Shown in pieces: positions 1 through 7,131 of a stretch of 7,269 bases of DNA; the first letter of the stretch is position 1, and the number at the start of each line of letters is the position of its first letter. The stretch is from NCBI GenBank assembly GCA_023441845.1, contig JAEZNF010000216.1:1-7269 (forward strand), given 5' to 3'. Position numbers and translations under genes: made by a program. Source of the stretch: Bacillota bacterium (GTDB lineage Bacteria > Bacillota > Clostridia > Acetivibrionales > DSM-2933). A model generated the notes under the pieces. It was not told the origin of the DNA. It made no database searches and was given only the letters and a program-made list of their open reading frames with translations.

Positions 1-466
1 TAACCTTATAGAAGCCTACTAAGGGTATGGCCAGCCATAATGCCACATCTTCTGTCTTTTGTATGGCTATGGATTTAGGTGCCAGCTCCCCTATAATAAT
101 GTGAAGCATTGTAATTATGGTAAAGGCTATCGCAAAGGCAACAGTATGCATTGCAGCCTCAGGAACATTGAGATATGAAAATAAAGGTTCTATTAATTTT
201 GCAACTGCCGGTTCTCCCACCCATCCAAGGCCAAGTGATGCAAGTGTAATACCGAGCTGACAGGCTGAAAGGTATGAATCAAGCTTCAGTGTAACTTTTT
301 GAACAAAACGGGCTTTCTGACTGCCTTCATTAATAAGCTGAGTTAAACGTGACGGACGAACCTTGACAAGAGCAAATTCTGATGCCACAAAAAAACCATT
401 TACTAACACCAGAAATAATACAACAACAACATTAAATGCAATCTGGCCTATACTATGACTGTCCAA
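1..466 (-). CDS. CNNM/CorC-family (DUF21) membrane protein, C-terminus beyond the window
   Basis: Partial gene: 155 codons from the start, then the left window edge. I chose the TTG at 466-464 because a GGAGG (475-479) lies 8 nt upstream, and because translation then runs straight into a hydrophobic helix. Seen: a first membrane segment at about residues 9-34 containing VNGFFVASEFALVKVR (22-37), a conserved CQLGITLASLGLGWVGEPA stretch (69-87), and a further membrane segment at about 105-125 followed by GELAPKSIA (126-134). These are hallmarks of the N-terminal DUF21/CNNM transmembrane domain of 'hemolysin family'/CorC-like proteins. Family members normally continue with paired CBS domains and a CorC_HlyC domain, which would lie outside the window. 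Known for the family: roles in Mg2+ or other divalent-cation transport; the 'hemolysin' name is historical. It has its own promoter (499-527), so it is probably not part of the NRPS operon upstream. The exact substrate cannot be inferred. Confidence 0.9.
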   Translation of the reverse strand, partial: MDSHSIGQIAFNVVVVLFLVLVNGFFVASEFALVKVRPSRLTQLINEGSQKARFVQKVTLKLDSYLSACQLGITLASLGLGWVGEPAVAKLIEPLFSYLNVPEAAMHTVAFAIAFTIITMLHIIIGELAPKSIAIQKTEDVALWLAIPLVGFYKV

Positions 467-474
467 TTCTAAAT

Positions 475-479
475 CCTCC
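475..479 (-). promoter_or_regulatory. Ribosome binding site (GGAGG) of the CNNM/CorC-like gene
   Basis: On the minus strand TGGAGGA covers 480-474, with an 8-nt gap to the TTG at 466. It decides the start: no in-frame ATG is equally well placed, and the TTG directly precedes the conserved N-terminal hydrophobic segment. Confidence 0.8.
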
Positions 480-498
480 AATTTTTTAGGGTTTTTGA

Positions 499-527
499 AT
501 TATAACTATACATTTTATATATTACAA
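499..527 (-). promoter_or_regulatory. Predicted sigma-A type promoter of the CNNM/CorC-like gene
   Basis: Reading the minus strand, TTGTAA (527-522) is followed by exactly 17 nt and then a perfect TATAAT (504-499). The -35 box matches the consensus at 4 of 6 positions. Transcription would begin near 490, leaving a leader of about 25 nt that contains the GGAGG. The leader is too short for a riboswitch such as the Mg2+ M-box. Inferred from consensus and spacing only. Confidence 0.6.
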
Positions 528-568
528 CACTTTTTAAACATAATGCAAAACATACAAATATTGTTTTA

Positions 569-653
569 CTGCCTATCTTGACTTTATTCATGAATTAAGC
601 GCGAAATACTTGCAAATTTGGTACGCTGCACAGTGTTTCTCGGTATTAGGCAG
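569..653. repeat. Widely spaced 7-bp inverted repeat in the NRPS/CNNM intergenic region
   Basis: CTGCCTA at 569-575 is the exact reverse complement of TAGGCAG at 647-653. Between them lie a 10-bp palindrome ATTCATGAAT (586-595) and CAAATTTG (613-620). The outer repeat could fold the 3' end of the NRPS transcript, but there is no T-run, so it does not look like an intrinsic terminator. A 7-bp match over this distance in 190 bp is near what chance would give. I saw no convincing terminator for the NRPS gene anywhere in 467-657. Confidence 0.25.
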
Positions 654-657
654 ATTT

Positions 658-3600
658 TCACAGTTCAATCCTTAATAATTCATTATTTATTATTGAAATA
701 TGCTTTCCATCTACATGAATTATCTCCAAATTTTCAATAAAATTCCTAACACTTCTTGATTTATCTTTAATCTTTTGCTCTATTTTTTCACCTTCATCTG
801 TCTGAAACAATACAACTCTGCCTCTTCCTTTGTACTTTTGGGGAATATATTTTACAATGGCGGAGGCTATAGAAGACCATGTCCTTATCCTGCAGAATAA
901 ACTGTAAGGGCCGAATGAAGATATATCAAAGTTTTTGTATACCGTTTTACTGTGCGAAAACATGGCCAGTATCGCATATATGAACCAGGGCGTCATTTTG
1001 GGAAATATTGTGGGCTTCCTCAAAAACACCGGATCGGTATCAAGCAATGCCAAAAACTCTACTTCCTCACCGAGGTTTAAAAGCTGCTGGGCTATTTCAT
1101 ATGCAATCTTGCCCCCTATACACCAACCCAGAAGATTATACGGGCCTTCAGGTTGAATTCCCCTTATTTCCTTAATATAATCGGCAGCCATCTCCTCAAG
1201 TGAACCATGCGGTCTCTGCCCTTTTTCAAGCCCTTTTGCCTGAAGCGCGTAAACAGACCAGTTTTTATCCATGTTCCCGGCAAGGTCGTAATAGCAAATT
1301 ACCGTACCCGGAGCAGGATGGACACAAAAAATGTTTTTTGCCCCCTCGTTTCTTTTTATTTCTACCATGTGAGACCACTTTTTTTCAAACGAACTGCTTC
1401 TTAAAAGCCTTGATATCTTCTTTACAGTGGGATAATTCAGTATGGTTGATACAGGCAGCTCCCTTTTAAATGCTGTTTTAATCCTGTGCATCAGTTTTAT
1501 GGCCTTTAATGAGTGCCCTCCCAATTCAAAAAAGTCGTCATTTACACCTATTTCACTGCTTTCCAGTACCTCCCTCCATATTTCCAGAAGCTTTTTCTCG
1601 GTATTATCGGAAGGAAGGCCGTTATCATAGCCTTTTCCGTTTGGGGCTGTTTTATGGGGCTCCGGCAGTGCCTTTATGTCAACCTTGCCGTTATAATTTA
1701 CCGGAATATCGGAAACAGAAACAAAATGCGCCGGAATCATGAAAGCCGGAAGGCGTTTTGATAAAAAACTTTTTAAATTCCCCTCTGTAACACCGTCCTC
1801 AGATACGACATATGCGCATAAGCACCTGCCTTCCTTACCGTCAAAAGGCACAACAGCAGCCTTTTTCACCTTATCACAAATCTCCAGGGCTTTTTCAATC
1901 TCTGCCGGTTCTATCCTGTAACCTCTTATTTTCACCTGCCTGTCAATCCGCCCTAAAAACTCTATAGAGCCGTCCGGAAGCCAGCGCGCCATGTCTCCGC
2001 TCTTATAAATCTTCTGTTTGGGATTAAAAGGATCAGGTACGAATTTTTCTTCCGTAAGTTTAGTATTTCCCCGGTAGCCCCTACCTAAGTTTTCCCCTCC
2101 GATGTGCAATTCTCCCGAAATTCCGGGCGGCATAAGCTTTTGGTGTTTATTCATAATGTAAATAGCTCTTCCGGTTATCGGCTTGCCGATAGAAGGAAAA
2201 TCGGATATTTCTCTTGCAGGGTCAATGCTTAAGGCCGTAACCACATGTGTTTCACTAGGTCCATAGTGGTTATGCAGTGTAGTTCCGGTCTTTTTTATGT
2301 AGTCTCTAAGGCTTTTTGAAATATAAAGCCGGTCACCCGCAGAAACAATGTGCCTTACCGAACCCGGAAAGTCCTTTATATATTCCTGCTCGTTAAACAA
2401 CAGCTCCAGAAAGGCCGGCGGTAGGAAAAGCGTTGTAAGCTTCTCTTTTTCTATAAGCCCCAGCAGCTTTAATACATCGGTTCTATCCTTGTCGGAAATC
2501 AATAAAAGCTTGCCTCCCGATAAAAGGCATGAAAATATCTCTTGGAACGACACATCAAAGCCGATTGAAGCAAACTGCAGCACACAGTCAAAATCAATAT
2601 CGGTTTCATTTCTCTGATAATTTATGAGATTTATTAGATTGCGGTGCTCAAGCATTACCCCTTTGGGCTTTCCCGTCGTTCCCGAGGTATAGATAATATA
2701 TAACAGGTCACCGGGCTGATTTACCGGTTTCAAATTTTCACATTTTTCATTATTTATCTCTTTGAAGTTTAAATCTATTGTTTCAAAATTTGATAATCCC
2801 TGTGAAAAGACCGTATTTGCATCATTTTCACCGTCTAGGTGCTTTACAATGTACCTTGAACCGCTGTCTTTCAATATTTCATTTATATAATCCGAAGGAT
2901 ACCCGGGATTTACAGGAAGAACAGCCCCTCCTGCCTTCAGTATTCCCAGAAGGCCAATGACCATTTCAAAGGATCTGGACGCAATGAGCGCAACTACAGT
3001 CTCCCTCCTCACACCTTTTTTCCTCAAATAAGCAGCCAGCTGATTTGCTCTTTTGTTTAATTCACTGTAGCTCATACTTAAGCCATTATAAACCAGAGCC
3101 GTTTTACCCTTGTTTTTTTCTGCGGCATCTTCAAACAAGCCGTGAACTGTCTCAACGCTTTCCATACAGCTTTTTTTACAGTTAAAACCATCCAGAATGA
3201 GCTTCTTCTCACCCTCTGTTATGATTTCTATTTCAGATACAAGCATTGACGGTTTTTCTATAATTTGCTCAACAATCCTCATATAGTGCTTTGTAGCGTT
3301 TATTACAGTATCTCTTCTAAAGAGGCTTGTTGAATATTCTATATCAAAAGTAATTCTATTTTCATTAAAATATGCAAACCAGGTTAAATCAAACTTCGAT
3401 TTCCTGTTGGAGGCATTTAATTTTTTAGTCTCCAAGGCTGGTCGTTCCGCTGCGCTGCACTGCTCGCCCATGCAACCTGGGCCATCTAACAAGAGTGCCT
3501 CATCCTCAAATTTCTGTGTAACAAACATGGTATCAAATATGGGATTGCGGCTCTTTTCATACCTTGTATCAAGGATTCCGAGCAATTCCTCATAAGGATA

Positions 3601-6600
3601 ATACTGATTATCAATGGCTTTAATTGTTACATCCTTGATTTCCATAAGGTAGTGGTTAAACGGTTTGTTACCTGCAGGATAACTCCTTAAAGCAAGCGTA
3701 TTCGCAAACATACCTATGATGTCTTTAAGGTCTAAAAATTTGCGGCCATATACGGGAGTTCCCACTATAATATCCTCGCTGCCGCTGTATTTTGACAGGA
3801 GTATCTTGTAAATGCTTAATAGCAGCATATTCATCGATACGCCATGCCTTTTGGCAAGGTCAATGAGCTTTAATGTTATTCCTGTTCCGATTTCAAATCT
3901 ATGGACATCACCTTCAAAGTTCCTTATGGGCGGCCTTTTATAATCAAGCGGCAGGCTTAATACAGGTAAATCACCGCTTAATTTATCGGACCAGTACTCC
4001 CTCTGTTTATCAAAACTGCCTTTTATAAGCATATTTTGCTGCCAGAAAGCAAAATCTCTGTATTGTACCTTGAGTGTTCCGATATCTCCGCCGTTATATG
4101 CCTTAGACAAATCACTTATAAGCACCTCCATCGAAGAACCGTCCATAATGATGTGGTGAATGTCCATAAAGAGCAAATACTCCAGTGGTTTCAACTTAAT
4201 AAGGCATATCCTTAAAAGCGGCGCAGTGCTTAAGTCAAAGGGTTTTATATATCTATCAAGCCGTATATCGAGAATTTCTCCGCTGTCCTCCTCGTAATCA
4301 ATCCGGATATCCACTTCATCCTGTATTTTTTGAACCACCGTTCCCTCAAAAACCGTAAATCCGGTTCTAAAAGCTTCATGCTTTTTTGCCACCAGGTTAA
4401 ACGCTCTATTAAGCTTTTCTTTATTCACCTCTCCCTTTATAAAAAACGGGAACGGTATGTTATAAGCCGTATTTAAAGGATCCATCTGCTGTATTGCGTA
4501 TATACCCTTCTGTACGGCGGAGGTGGGATAATACTCCTTTTTTTCGGTTTCGGGAATAGGAATGTACTCAACACTTTCGCTGTTTTCTATCAATTCAGCC
4601 TGTTCTTTTAATGTAGCAGCCTTAAAAAGCCTTGAAGCTGAAAGCTCGACGCCAAATTCCCTGTCAATAAGTAGAGCCGCTTTTAAAACCTTCAGGGAAT
4701 GCCCGCCAAGGTCAAAGAAATTATCATATATTCCGATTCTTTTAGTCCCAAGGACCGTCTTCCATATTTCACACAGCTTTTTCTGGGTTTCACTTTCGGG
4801 TGCCTTAAAGTTTATATGGCTTCCTGAATTATCATCGGGTTCGGGAAGAGCTTTTCTGTTTACCTTCCCGGAAGGCATCAGCGGAAACGAATCCATAAAG
4901 CGGTACTTTTCGGGTATCATATAGTGAGGCACAGCCGATTTCAGGTATTCATTGATCTCCTCCTCCGTAATATCCCGAAAGGCTACAATATACGCGCTTA
5001 GAGCCTTTTCTCTTGCTGCATTTTCGTACGCCGTTACAACAGCTTCCTTTATGTCGGGGTGCTCAATCAGCCTTAACTCTATCTCTTCCGGCTCAATCCT
5101 GTACCCTCTTATTTTCACCTGATTATCCATTCTTCCAAGGAATTCTATATTACCGTCAGGAAGCATGCGGGCCATGTCTCCGGTTTTGTACATCCTCTCC
5201 CCTTCAATAAATGGATCTTTTAAGAATCTTTCATCGGTAAGAAGAGGGTTTCCAAGATAGCCTGCTGCAAGATTTTCACCTGATATGTACATTTCCCCTG
5301 GCTGCCCTTCCGGTACAGGTCTTTTATACTCATCCAATATGTATATCCTGGTATTTGAAACAGTCTTTCCGATCGGTATATTGGCCGTTTGCTTATCAAC
5401 AATATAGTATGAAGACACTACGGTGCACTCTGTAGGTCCGTAATTGTCAACAAGCTTGTAATTGCGCTTTATGTACTTTCTAATCTTTTCTCCGCCCGTA
5501 TTTAAAATGCGCAGCGAATTATTAGGAAGCTCCATAAACTGTTCGCAGTACTGTGTGGGCAAAAAGCTGACAGTTATTTTGTTGTCCTCTAAAAACTTAT
5601 TCAGCCTGTTCAAATCGGATTTTACTTCGGGACTTAATATGTAAAGAGAGCCGCCTCTAATAAGTATGGGGAAAATCTCCATAATTGACGCGTCAAATCC
5701 GCAGCTGGCAAACTTTGTAGTCCTGTCCTCGGCTGTTATAGAGTGACAGTTAACATACCAGCAGCACATATTGTAAAGGGCCCTGTGCAAAACCACAACC
5801 CCTTTGGGCCTTCCGGTTGAACCGGATGTAAAAATGACATAGGCCGGATCATCGGGCTTTGGCTTATTAATAACCTTTAAATCGGTGTATTTATTCAATT
5901 CTTTTAAATCATGCTGGTATTTTGCCTTTAACTTCTTATTTACGCTTGTCCCTGAGGCTGGTCGTTCCGCTGCGCTGCACTGCTCGCCCATGCGACCTGG
6001 TTTTTTTTTATCAATAAATAAAATGGCATCATAACGGTACTCTGTCATTTCATTTTTAATTGTATGTATCTTGCCGGAAAACTCACAGCCTTTTATCCCA
6101 TCCTGTTCCATTAAAAGATCGTCAAAAAATCTGCGGTCTAAAAATAATTCTTCCGTAAATGCCGTTTTGGTAATATAGCCGGATTTCCTGTTTTCTTTTT
6201 CAAAGCTTTTCAAGGCATCAATCAAATCACTTTTTGTGCTTTCATCCATTACATCGCCGACAAATACTATTCCGTTTTCTTTTAAAAGGCCTACGCACTT
6301 TTTTATAACACGGCGGAAGTAGTTGTGCCCTTTGAAGGCTTGAACGACACTGTTAAAGACAATAATATCGAAATCCTTTTCATCAAGCCTGTCTATGTCA
6401 TGTGCCGCAAGTGCTTTAAGCTTTATATTTTTGTGTCCGTCATCTAAGGCTTGTTTCCTTGTTCTTTCGAGAATTTTATCGGATATGTCGGTGCCGTAAT
6501 AGAAGCCCGCTAAAGGTGCCAGTTCAAACATGGTAAACCCTGAGGAGCATCCTATCTCTAAGATTCTGGTACTTTTGCCTATGTAAGGCTTAAGCTTTTC

Positions 6601-7131
6601 CCTTACATTATTTCTGTATTCATTTATTTCATCCCGTGAAAAAAGTCGGCCTGTAAAGCTGCTTTTCCAACCGCCCATTCCAATGGCGTTCTCGGCTTCT
6701 TCTCCGACATAATCCCACAGCTTTTTATCCATCAAAAGGCCTGGGGTTTCTTCTTCCTCCATGTAAATGTCGCTACTTTCCGGGCATAAAAATACGGCAG
6801 CACTCTCACATTCCCATTGCAGCCTGTTTACAAGACGTATATTATATTTATCCGTTATGATCACTCTTACTTTAGCATCGTCAATCATTGATTTGAGACT
6901 TTGTTCGGGTAAGGAAGGGTCAAGCGGCAAAAACGCAAAGCCCGCTTTTAAAATCCCCATAATACTTACAATCATCTGTATTGACTGCTGCTGTAAAACG
7001 CCTACTATGTTTTCGCCCCTACCGTCATACTGGTTAAGTAAATAATTTGCAATCCGGTTGGCTTTTAAAGAAAGCTCCCTGTAGGTCATCCCGATGTTAT
7101 CCTGTACCAGGGCAATATTATCGGGAGTCAA
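658..7131 (-). CDS. Two-module nonribosomal peptide synthetase, A(MT)-T-C-A-T-TE, 2157 aa
   Basis: Cytoplasmic multidomain enzyme that activates two amino acids as adenylates, loads them on carrier domains, condenses them and releases the peptide. Domains in order: A1 N-terminal part 1-125; inserted methyltransferase about 137-375; A1 remainder about 425-765 (A3 FTSGSTGRPKG 434-444, A5 NYGPTE 563-568, A7 YKTGD 648-652, A8 through RGYRIEPEEIE to 685, A10 Lys756); T1 about 775-850 with LGGHSL and Ser812; C about 867-1305 with HHIIMDG (992-998); A2 about 1328-1823; T2 about 1840-1912 with Ser1874; TE about 1932-2157. All catalytic core motifs are present, with no frameshift or internal stop. No epimerase or N-terminal C domain is visible, so module 1 looks like a loading module unless a C domain sits in an upstream protein. 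The TTG at 7131 is the nearest ordinary start, but the conserved A-domain N-terminus extends upstream (see 7132-7167). Two repeat-encoded peptides interrupt it at 378-392 and 1218-1232. Confidence 0.96.
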   Translation of the reverse strand: MTPDNIALVQDNIGMTYRELSLKANRIANYLLNQYDGRGENIVGVLQQQSIQMIVSIMGILKAGFAFLPLDPSLPEQSLKSMIDDAKVRVIITDKYNIRLVNRLQWECESAAVFLCPESSDIYMEEEETPGLLMDKKLWDYVGEEAENAIGMGGWKSSFTGRLFSRDEINEYRNNVREKLKPYIGKSTRILEIGCSSGFTMFELAPLAGFYYGTDISDKILERTRKQALDDGHKNIKLKALAAHDIDRLDEKDFDIIVFNSVVQAFKGHNYFRRVIKKCVGLLKENGIVFVGDVMDESTKSDLIDALKSFEKENRKSGYITKTAFTEELFLDRRFFDDLLMEQDGIKGCEFSGKIHTIKNEMTEYRYDAILFIDKKKPGRMGEQCSAAERPASGTSVNKKLKAKYQHDLKELNKYTDLKVINKPKPDDPAYVIFTSGSTGRPKGVVVLHRALYNMCCWYVNCHSITAEDRTTKFASCGFDASIMEIFPILIRGGSLYILSPEVKSDLNRLNKFLEDNKITVSFLPTQYCEQFMELPNNSLRILNTGGEKIRKYIKRNYKLVDNYGPTECTVVSSYYIVDKQTANIPIGKTVSNTRIYILDEYKRPVPEGQPGEMYISGENLAAGYLGNPLLTDERFLKDPFIEGERMYKTGDMARMLPDGNIEFLGRMDNQVKIRGYRIEPEEIELRLIEHPDIKEAVVTAYENAAREKALSAYIVAFRDITEEEINEYLKSAVPHYMIPEKYRFMDSFPLMPSGKVNRKALPEPDDNSGSHINFKAPESETQKKLCEIWKTVLGTKRIGIYDNFFDLGGHSLKVLKAALLIDREFGVELSASRLFKAATLKEQAELIENSESVEYIPIPETEKKEYYPTSAVQKGIYAIQQMDPLNTAYNIPFPFFIKGEVNKEKLNRAFNLVAKKHEAFRTGFTVFEGTVVQKIQDEVDIRIDYEEDSGEILDIRLDRYIKPFDLSTAPLLRICLIKLKPLEYLLFMDIHHIIMDGSSMEVLISDLSKAYNGGDIGTLKVQYRDFAFWQQNMLIKGSFDKQREYWSDKLSGDLPVLSLPLDYKRPPIRNFEGDVHRFEIGTGITLKLIDLAKRHGVSMNMLLLSIYKILLSKYSGSEDIIVGTPVYGRKFLDLKDIIGMFANTLALRSYPAGNKPFNHYLMEIKDVTIKAIDNQYYPYEELLGILDTRYEKSRNPIFDTMFVTQKFEDEALLLDGPGCMGEQCSAAERPALETKKLNASNRKSKFDLTWFAYFNENRITFDIEYSTSLFRRDTVINATKHYMRIVEQIIEKPSMLVSEIEIITEGEKKLILDGFNCKKSCMESVETVHGLFEDAAEKNKGKTALVYNGLSMSYSELNKRANQLAAYLRKKGVRRETVVALIASRSFEMVIGLLGILKAGGAVLPVNPGYPSDYINEILKDSGSRYIVKHLDGENDANTVFSQGLSNFETIDLNFKEINNEKCENLKPVNQPGDLLYIIYTSGTTGKPKGVMLEHRNLINLINYQRNETDIDFDCVLQFASIGFDVSFQEIFSCLLSGGKLLLISDKDRTDVLKLLGLIEKEKLTTLFLPPAFLELLFNEQEYIKDFPGSVRHIVSAGDRLYISKSLRDYIKKTGTTLHNHYGPSETHVVTALSIDPAREISDFPSIGKPITGRAIYIMNKHQKLMPPGISGELHIGGENLGRGYRGNTKLTEEKFVPDPFNPKQKIYKSGDMARWLPDGSIEFLGRIDRQVKIRGYRIEPAEIEKALEICDKVKKAAVVPFDGKEGRCLCAYVVSEDGVTEGNLKSFLSKRLPAFMIPAHFVSVSDIPVNYNGKVDIKALPEPHKTAPNGKGYDNGLPSDNTEKKLLEIWREVLESSEIGVNDDFFELGGHSLKAIKLMHRIKTAFKRELPVSTILNYPTVKKISRLLRSSSFEKKWSHMVEIKRNEGAKNIFCVHPAPGTVICYYDLAGNMDKNWSVYALQAKGLEKGQRPHGSLEEMAADYIKEIRGIQPEGPYNLLGWCIGGKIAYEIAQQLLNLGEEVEFLALLDTDPVFLRKPTIFPKMTPWFIYAILAMFSHSKTVYKNFDISSFGPYSLFCRIRTWSSIASAIVKYIPQKYKGRGRVVLFQTDEGEKIEQKIKDKSRSVRNFIENLEIIHVDGKHISIINNELLRIEL
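661..1338 (-). other. Thioesterase domain of the NRPS, Cys nucleophile, short C-terminus
   Basis: Residues about 1932-2157 form a type I thioesterase (alpha/beta hydrolase) that releases the peptide by hydrolysis or cyclisation. The domain opens with NIFCVHPAPGT. The nucleophile elbow reads GWCIGG (2002-2007), so Cys2004 (codon TGT at 1122-1120) replaces the usual Ser of GWSxGG. The acidic residue is probably Asp2031 in LALLDTDP, and the His is His2144 in DGKHIS. Only 13 residues follow this His, against roughly two dozen in typical NRPS thioesterases, so the last helix seems shortened. Cys-type thioesterases are known in NRPS systems, so activity is plausible. Confidence 0.85.
1663..3150 (-). 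other. Second adenylation domain of the NRPS, predicted to activate proline
   Basis: Residues about 1328-1823 carry a full set of A-domain motifs: LLYIIYTSGTTGKPKG (1476-1491), GFDVSFQEIF (1524-1533), NHYGPSET (1621-1628), YKSGDMARWLPDG (1709-1721), RGYRIEPAEIE up to 1746, and the A10 Lys1816. Aligned by eye to the GrsA PheA pocket, the specificity residues are D1526 V1527 Q1530 F1569 V1596 A1598 H1622 V1630 V1631 K1816. The Q at pocket position 239 and the H at 322 match the established proline code family (DVQ-[LFY]-IAHV). L-Pro, or a ring-substituted proline, is the likely substrate. Confidence 0.8.
3217..4533 (-). other. Condensation domain joining module 1 to the proline module
   Basis: Residues about 867-1305. 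Visible motifs are YPTSAVQKGIYAIQQ (868-882), the catalytic HHIIMDG with His993 and Asp997, YRDFAFWQQ (1024-1032) and IIVGTPVYGR followed by the IIGMFANTLALR region (1121-1149). No epimerase precedes it, so it should accept an L-configured donor from T1. A 15-residue repeat-encoded peptide sits at 1218-1232, just before the conserved KFDLT (1246-1250), where C domains have a variable surface loop. The catalytic core is not interrupted. Confidence 0.85.
3435..3480. repeat. Copy B of a 46-bp GC-rich repeat, in frame within the C domain
   Basis: Identical to 5955-6000 except for one base (A at 3474, G at 5994). It is about 70% G+C within a gene near 40%. On the coding strand it begins CCAGGTTGCATGGGC and encodes PGCMGEQCSAAERPA (residues 1218-1232). 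Its ends form an imperfect inverted repeat: GGTCG at 3440-3444 faces CAACC at 3473-3477. The single difference weakens the stem here and changes Arg to Cys in the peptide. Confidence 0.9.
5955..6000. repeat. Copy A of the 46-bp GC-rich repeat, in frame at the methyltransferase/A3 junction
   Basis: Second copy of the element at 3435-3480 (45/46 identical), exactly 2520 bp (840 codons) away and in the same reading frame. It encodes PGRMGEQCSAAERPA (residues 378-392). Here the terminal inverted repeat is perfect over 5 bp, GGTCG (5960-5964) with CGACC (5993-5997). On the coding strand it follows directly on a run of nine A (6009-6001), which encodes Lys-Lys-Lys. Confidence 0.9.
6007..6723 (-). 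other. SAM-dependent methyltransferase domain inserted in the first adenylation domain
   Basis: Residues about 137-375 separate the A2 motif (LKAGFAFLPLDPSLP, 61-75) from the A3 motif (434-444) of module 1. Methyltransferase signatures seen: a lead-in GGWKSSFTG (153-161), SAM-binding motif I LEIGCSSGFT (191-200), an acidic residue in YYGTDIS (Asp215) placed to bind the ribose, and DIIVFNSVVQAF (255-266), which resembles the motif of NRPS-embedded methyltransferases. From memory of interrupted A domains, insertions at A2-A3 are associated with side-chain methylation and those at A8-A9 with backbone N-methylation. The atom methylated here is therefore uncertain. The A8-A9 region of this domain is uninterrupted. 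Confidence 0.85.

Noticed and set aside
586..595. ATTCATGAAT palindrome as an operator
   Set aside because: It is a lone 10-bp AT-rich palindrome, about 60 bp upstream of the -35 box of the CNNM-type gene, with no repeat copy. Chance is a sufficient explanation.
585..675. The +1 frame after the NRPS stop as a frameshifted thioesterase tail
   Set aside because: The frame is open for some 25 codons past the stop, but its residues do not resemble a thioesterase C-terminal helix.
4562..4924. A 120-codon plus-strand open frame, with shorter ones elsewhere across 935-7045
   Set aside because: All lie opposite well-conserved NRPS motifs, show no recognisable domain or good ribosome binding site, and are explained as shadows of the real gene.
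3435..6000. The pair of 46-bp repeats as a CRISPR remnant
   Set aside because: There are only two copies, 2.5 kb apart, both inside conserved coding sequence, with no regularly spaced spacers and no cas genes.
658..7131. NRPS as a pseudogene because of the two insertions, the Cys thioesterase and the odd start
   Set aside because: The frame is open over 2157 codons, both insertions keep frame, and all A, T, C and TE catalytic motifs are intact.
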